Of a DNA stretch of 64,000 nt, positions 62,564 through 64,000 are shown one piece after another. Position 1 is the stretch's first letter. The number at the start of each line of letters is the position of its first letter. The stretch comes from Bradyrhizobium sp. CSA207 (GTDB taxonomy: Bacteria > Pseudomonadota > Alphaproteobacteria > Rhizobiales > Xanthobacteraceae). The DNA is taken from positions 62,001 through 126,000 of the forward strand of contig NZ_JAACFT010000015.1 of NCBI RefSeq assembly GCF_029051685.1. The letters run 5' to 3'. The position numbers and the translations under genes were made by a program. Below the pieces are notes generated by a model that saw only the letters and a list, made by a program, of their open reading frames with translations, did no database searches and was not told where the DNA came from.

Positions 62564-62710
62564 GGCGAGCACCCGCGGGCGCTTCTCCCTGAATATCGCC
62601 TTGTTCGCGTAAAGCGAGAGGGAATATTACCAAAAGGCTGGTAGAGCTTGGCTTTCCCGGGCTTGGCTCATGTGGCGCCTCTGCTTTGACGGCGGGCGAT
62701 GTGAATGGTA

Positions 62711-62725
62711 TTAACTTAATGTTAA
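62711..62725. promoter_or_regulatory. TTAA-N7-TTAA (CtrA-type) motif
   Basis: TTAA-CTTAATG-TTAA is 43 bases before the start of the DUF2306-like gene. It fits the CtrA consensus of alphaproteobacteria but also sits in an AT-rich gap. Confidence 0.3.
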
Positions 62726-62767
62726 TTCTATTTACATGGCTTGCCTGTTGATCGGAGGACGCGTCGC

Positions 62768-63166
62768 ATGCGTCTCGCGCCACTGCTTGAGGCCGCTCCC
62801 GCCATCCCGCTGCATGCCTTCGCGGCCATGATCGCCTTCGGGCTTGGCCTCGTCCAGTTTGCGGCTCCCAAGGGCACGCTGCCGCATCGGACGATCGGGT
62901 GGATCTGGGTTGCGCTGATGGCGGCCGTGGCCGCATCGTCGTTCTGGATCCATCAGATCCGCCTGGTCGGGCCGTTCAGCCCGATCCACCTGTTGTCGAT
63001 CTTCACATTGGTGATGCTTCCGCTGGCAGTATGGCGGGCGCACACCCACCGCGTCACCGATCATCGACGCATCATGATCCTGCTGTTCGCGGGTGCGCTG
63101 GTGGTGGCAGGCCTGTTCACGCTGGTGCCCGGGCGCATCATGCACCGGGCGATTTTCGGGGCCTGA
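62768..63166 (+). CDS. DUF2306-like integral membrane protein, 132 aa
   Basis: Start at ATG 62768 (MRLAPLLEAAPAIP) with a GGAGG site 5' of it. Four hydrophobic helices: HAFAAMIAFGLGLVQFAAP, TIGWIWVALMAAVAASSFWI, LLSIFTLVMLPLAVW and MILLFAGALVVAGLFTLVPG. The pairing HRTIGWIW and HRRIMI agrees with DUF2306, of unknown function. Confidence 0.85.
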   Translation: MRLAPLLEAAPAIPLHAFAAMIAFGLGLVQFAAPKGTLPHRTIGWIWVALMAAVAASSFWIHQIRLVGPFSPIHLLSIFTLVMLPLAVWRAHTHRVTDHRRIMILLFAGALVVAGLFTLVPGRIMHRAIFGA

Positions 63167-63335
63167 CGGACGGGTTTGCGGCGGGCGATTTCGAGCCTGT
63201 TTCCAAAGGTGGCGCGGAGCGCGTAAGTCTCTGGAAAAACAGTCGGAAAAAGCGCTTCCAATACCCTTGCAAGGGTGGTTATCAGGGGCCCGATGCGCTA
63301 TATGATTCCCAGATAAATACTCACCGGATTCCCCT

Positions 63336-64000
63336 TTGGCTGACGACGACAAGAAGCCCGGCGACCAGCCGGCGCAACCCTCGGACATTCGCCCCGTCTC
63401 CATCTTCGAGGAGATGAAAAAGTCCTACCTCGATTACGCCATGAGCGTAATCGTGGCGCGTGCGCTGCCCGATGCCCGCGACGGACTGAAACCGGTGCAC
63501 CGCCGCATCCTGTACTCGATGCACGAGCAGGGGCACACGCCGGACAAGAAGTACGTCAAGTCCGCCCGCGTGGTCGGCGACGTCATCGGTAAGTATCACC
63601 CGCACGGCGACCAGTCGATCTACGACGCGATGGTCCGCATGGCGCAGGACTTCTCGATGCGCGTGCCGCTGATCGACGGCCAGGGCAATTTCGGCTCGGT
63701 CGATGGCGATCCGCCTGCCGCGTATCGTTACACCGAAGCGCGTCTCACCCGGTCCGCGCTGGCTCTGCTGGCAGATATCGACAAGGACACCGTCGATTTC
63801 CAGCCGAACTACGATAACAACGAGACCGAGCCGTCGGTTCTTCCAGCCAAGTTCCCGAACCTTCTGGTCAACGGCGCGGGCGGCATCGCAGTCGGAATGG
63901 CCACGAACATTCCGCCGCACAATCTCGGCGAGGTCATCGATGCCTGCGTGGCGCTGATCGATAATCCCGCGCTCACCATCGACGAGCTGATCAACATCGT
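63336..64000 (+). CDS. gyrA: DNA gyrase subunit A, N-terminal part (runs off the window)
   Basis: A TTG start at 63336 (LADDDKKPGDQP) fits the family N-terminus; no closer ATG exists. SYLDYAMSVIVARALPDARD, GLKPVHRRILYSMHE, GKYHPHGDQSIYD and the active-site Tyr in AAYRYTEARLT mark a type IIA topoisomerase breakage subunit. It introduces negative supercoils with GyrB. In the quinolone region the residue at the E. coli Ser83 position is Gln (GDQSIYD). The gene continues beyond the window. Confidence 0.94.
   Translation, partial: MADDDKKPGDQPAQPSDIRPVSIFEEMKKSYLDYAMSVIVARALPDARDGLKPVHRRILYSMHEQGHTPDKKYVKSARVVGDVIGKYHPHGDQSIYDAMVRMAQDFSMRVPLIDGQGNFGSVDGDPPAAYRYTEARLTRSALALLADIDKDTVDFQPNYDNNETEPSVLPAKFPNLLVNGAGGIAVGMATNIPPHNLGEVIDACVALIDNPALTIDELINI

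Noticed and set aside
1..64000. tRNA, rRNA, CRISPR arrays, intact insertion sequences, prophage
   Set aside because: No cloverleaf, ribosomal RNA, regular spacer array, transposase or phage structural gene was recognised by reading.

Overview
The window is high-GC, densely coded chromosomal DNA from an alphaproteobacterium. Gene order and content point to Bradyrhizobium or a close relative: a FixJ-type response regulator beside a PAS sensor kinase, an ExoR homologue, a DUF1127 protein, the order argS-SPOR-nagZ-scpA-scpB-tatABC-serS-surE-pcm-nlpD, the block yajC-secD-secF, and the uvrA/ssb/gyrA neighbourhood. The genus is an inference from gene content, not from a marker comparison. No rRNA, tRNA, CRISPR array, intact insertion sequence or prophage was seen. 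This is mostly core genome with small accessory patches.

Layout. 1-3.1 kb: minus-strand PAS histidine kinase and the start of a FixJ-like regulator. 3.4-4.6 kb: plus-strand cluster of one exported His/Cys-rich protein and three tiny four-cysteine proteins, two of them clear tandem paralogues. 4.7-10 kb: Slt transglycosylase, a HAMP-linked class III cyclase and small proteins. 10-10.86 kb: a non-coding stretch resembling a dispersed Bradyrhizobium element. 10.86-18.1 kb: ilvD overlapping exoR, xthA, a hybrid kinase, a lower-GC DUF4272 gene and erpA. 18.2-33.1 kb: a housekeeping run for nucleotide, translation, chromosome, Tat-export and envelope functions (dgt, argS, SPOR, nagZ, scpAB, tatABC, serS, surE, pcm, nlpD). 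33.3-44.6 kb: DUF815 ATPase, yajC-secD-secF, homologues of two mitochondrial complex I assembly factors, threonine ammonia-lyase, a class V aminotransferase, a CAP protein, a kinase-like fusion protein and trmFO. 44.7-56.7 kb: accessory and envelope genes (DUF1127, MltB-type transglycosylase, DUF2189, DUF3597, two GNATs around an SPW protein, acyl-CoA synthetase with a DUF296 partner, ATPase, SRPBCC plus beta-propeller pair, HAD hydrolase, a lower-GC membrane gene), with palindromic repeats between them. 56.7-64 kb: uvrA, two paralogous outer-membrane beta-barrels, ssb, a small membrane protein and the start of gyrA.

The genes group by function. Peptidoglycan turnover and division are served by Slt, MltB-type transglycosylase, NagZ, SPOR protein and NlpD. 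Export is served by Tat and YajC-SecDF. DNA repair is served by UvrA, SSB and XthA, and both uvrA and ssb carry an exact GAAC-N7-GAAC match to the alphaproteobacterial LexA box, so they look SOS-controlled. Envelope signalling is suggested by ExoR and three two-component genes or pairs.

The least-explained items are the four-cysteine protein cluster, the kinase/AMP-ligase-tail fusion, the four exact-period 13-bp repeats between erpA and dgt, and the palindrome-rich stretch at 45.0-45.25 kb.
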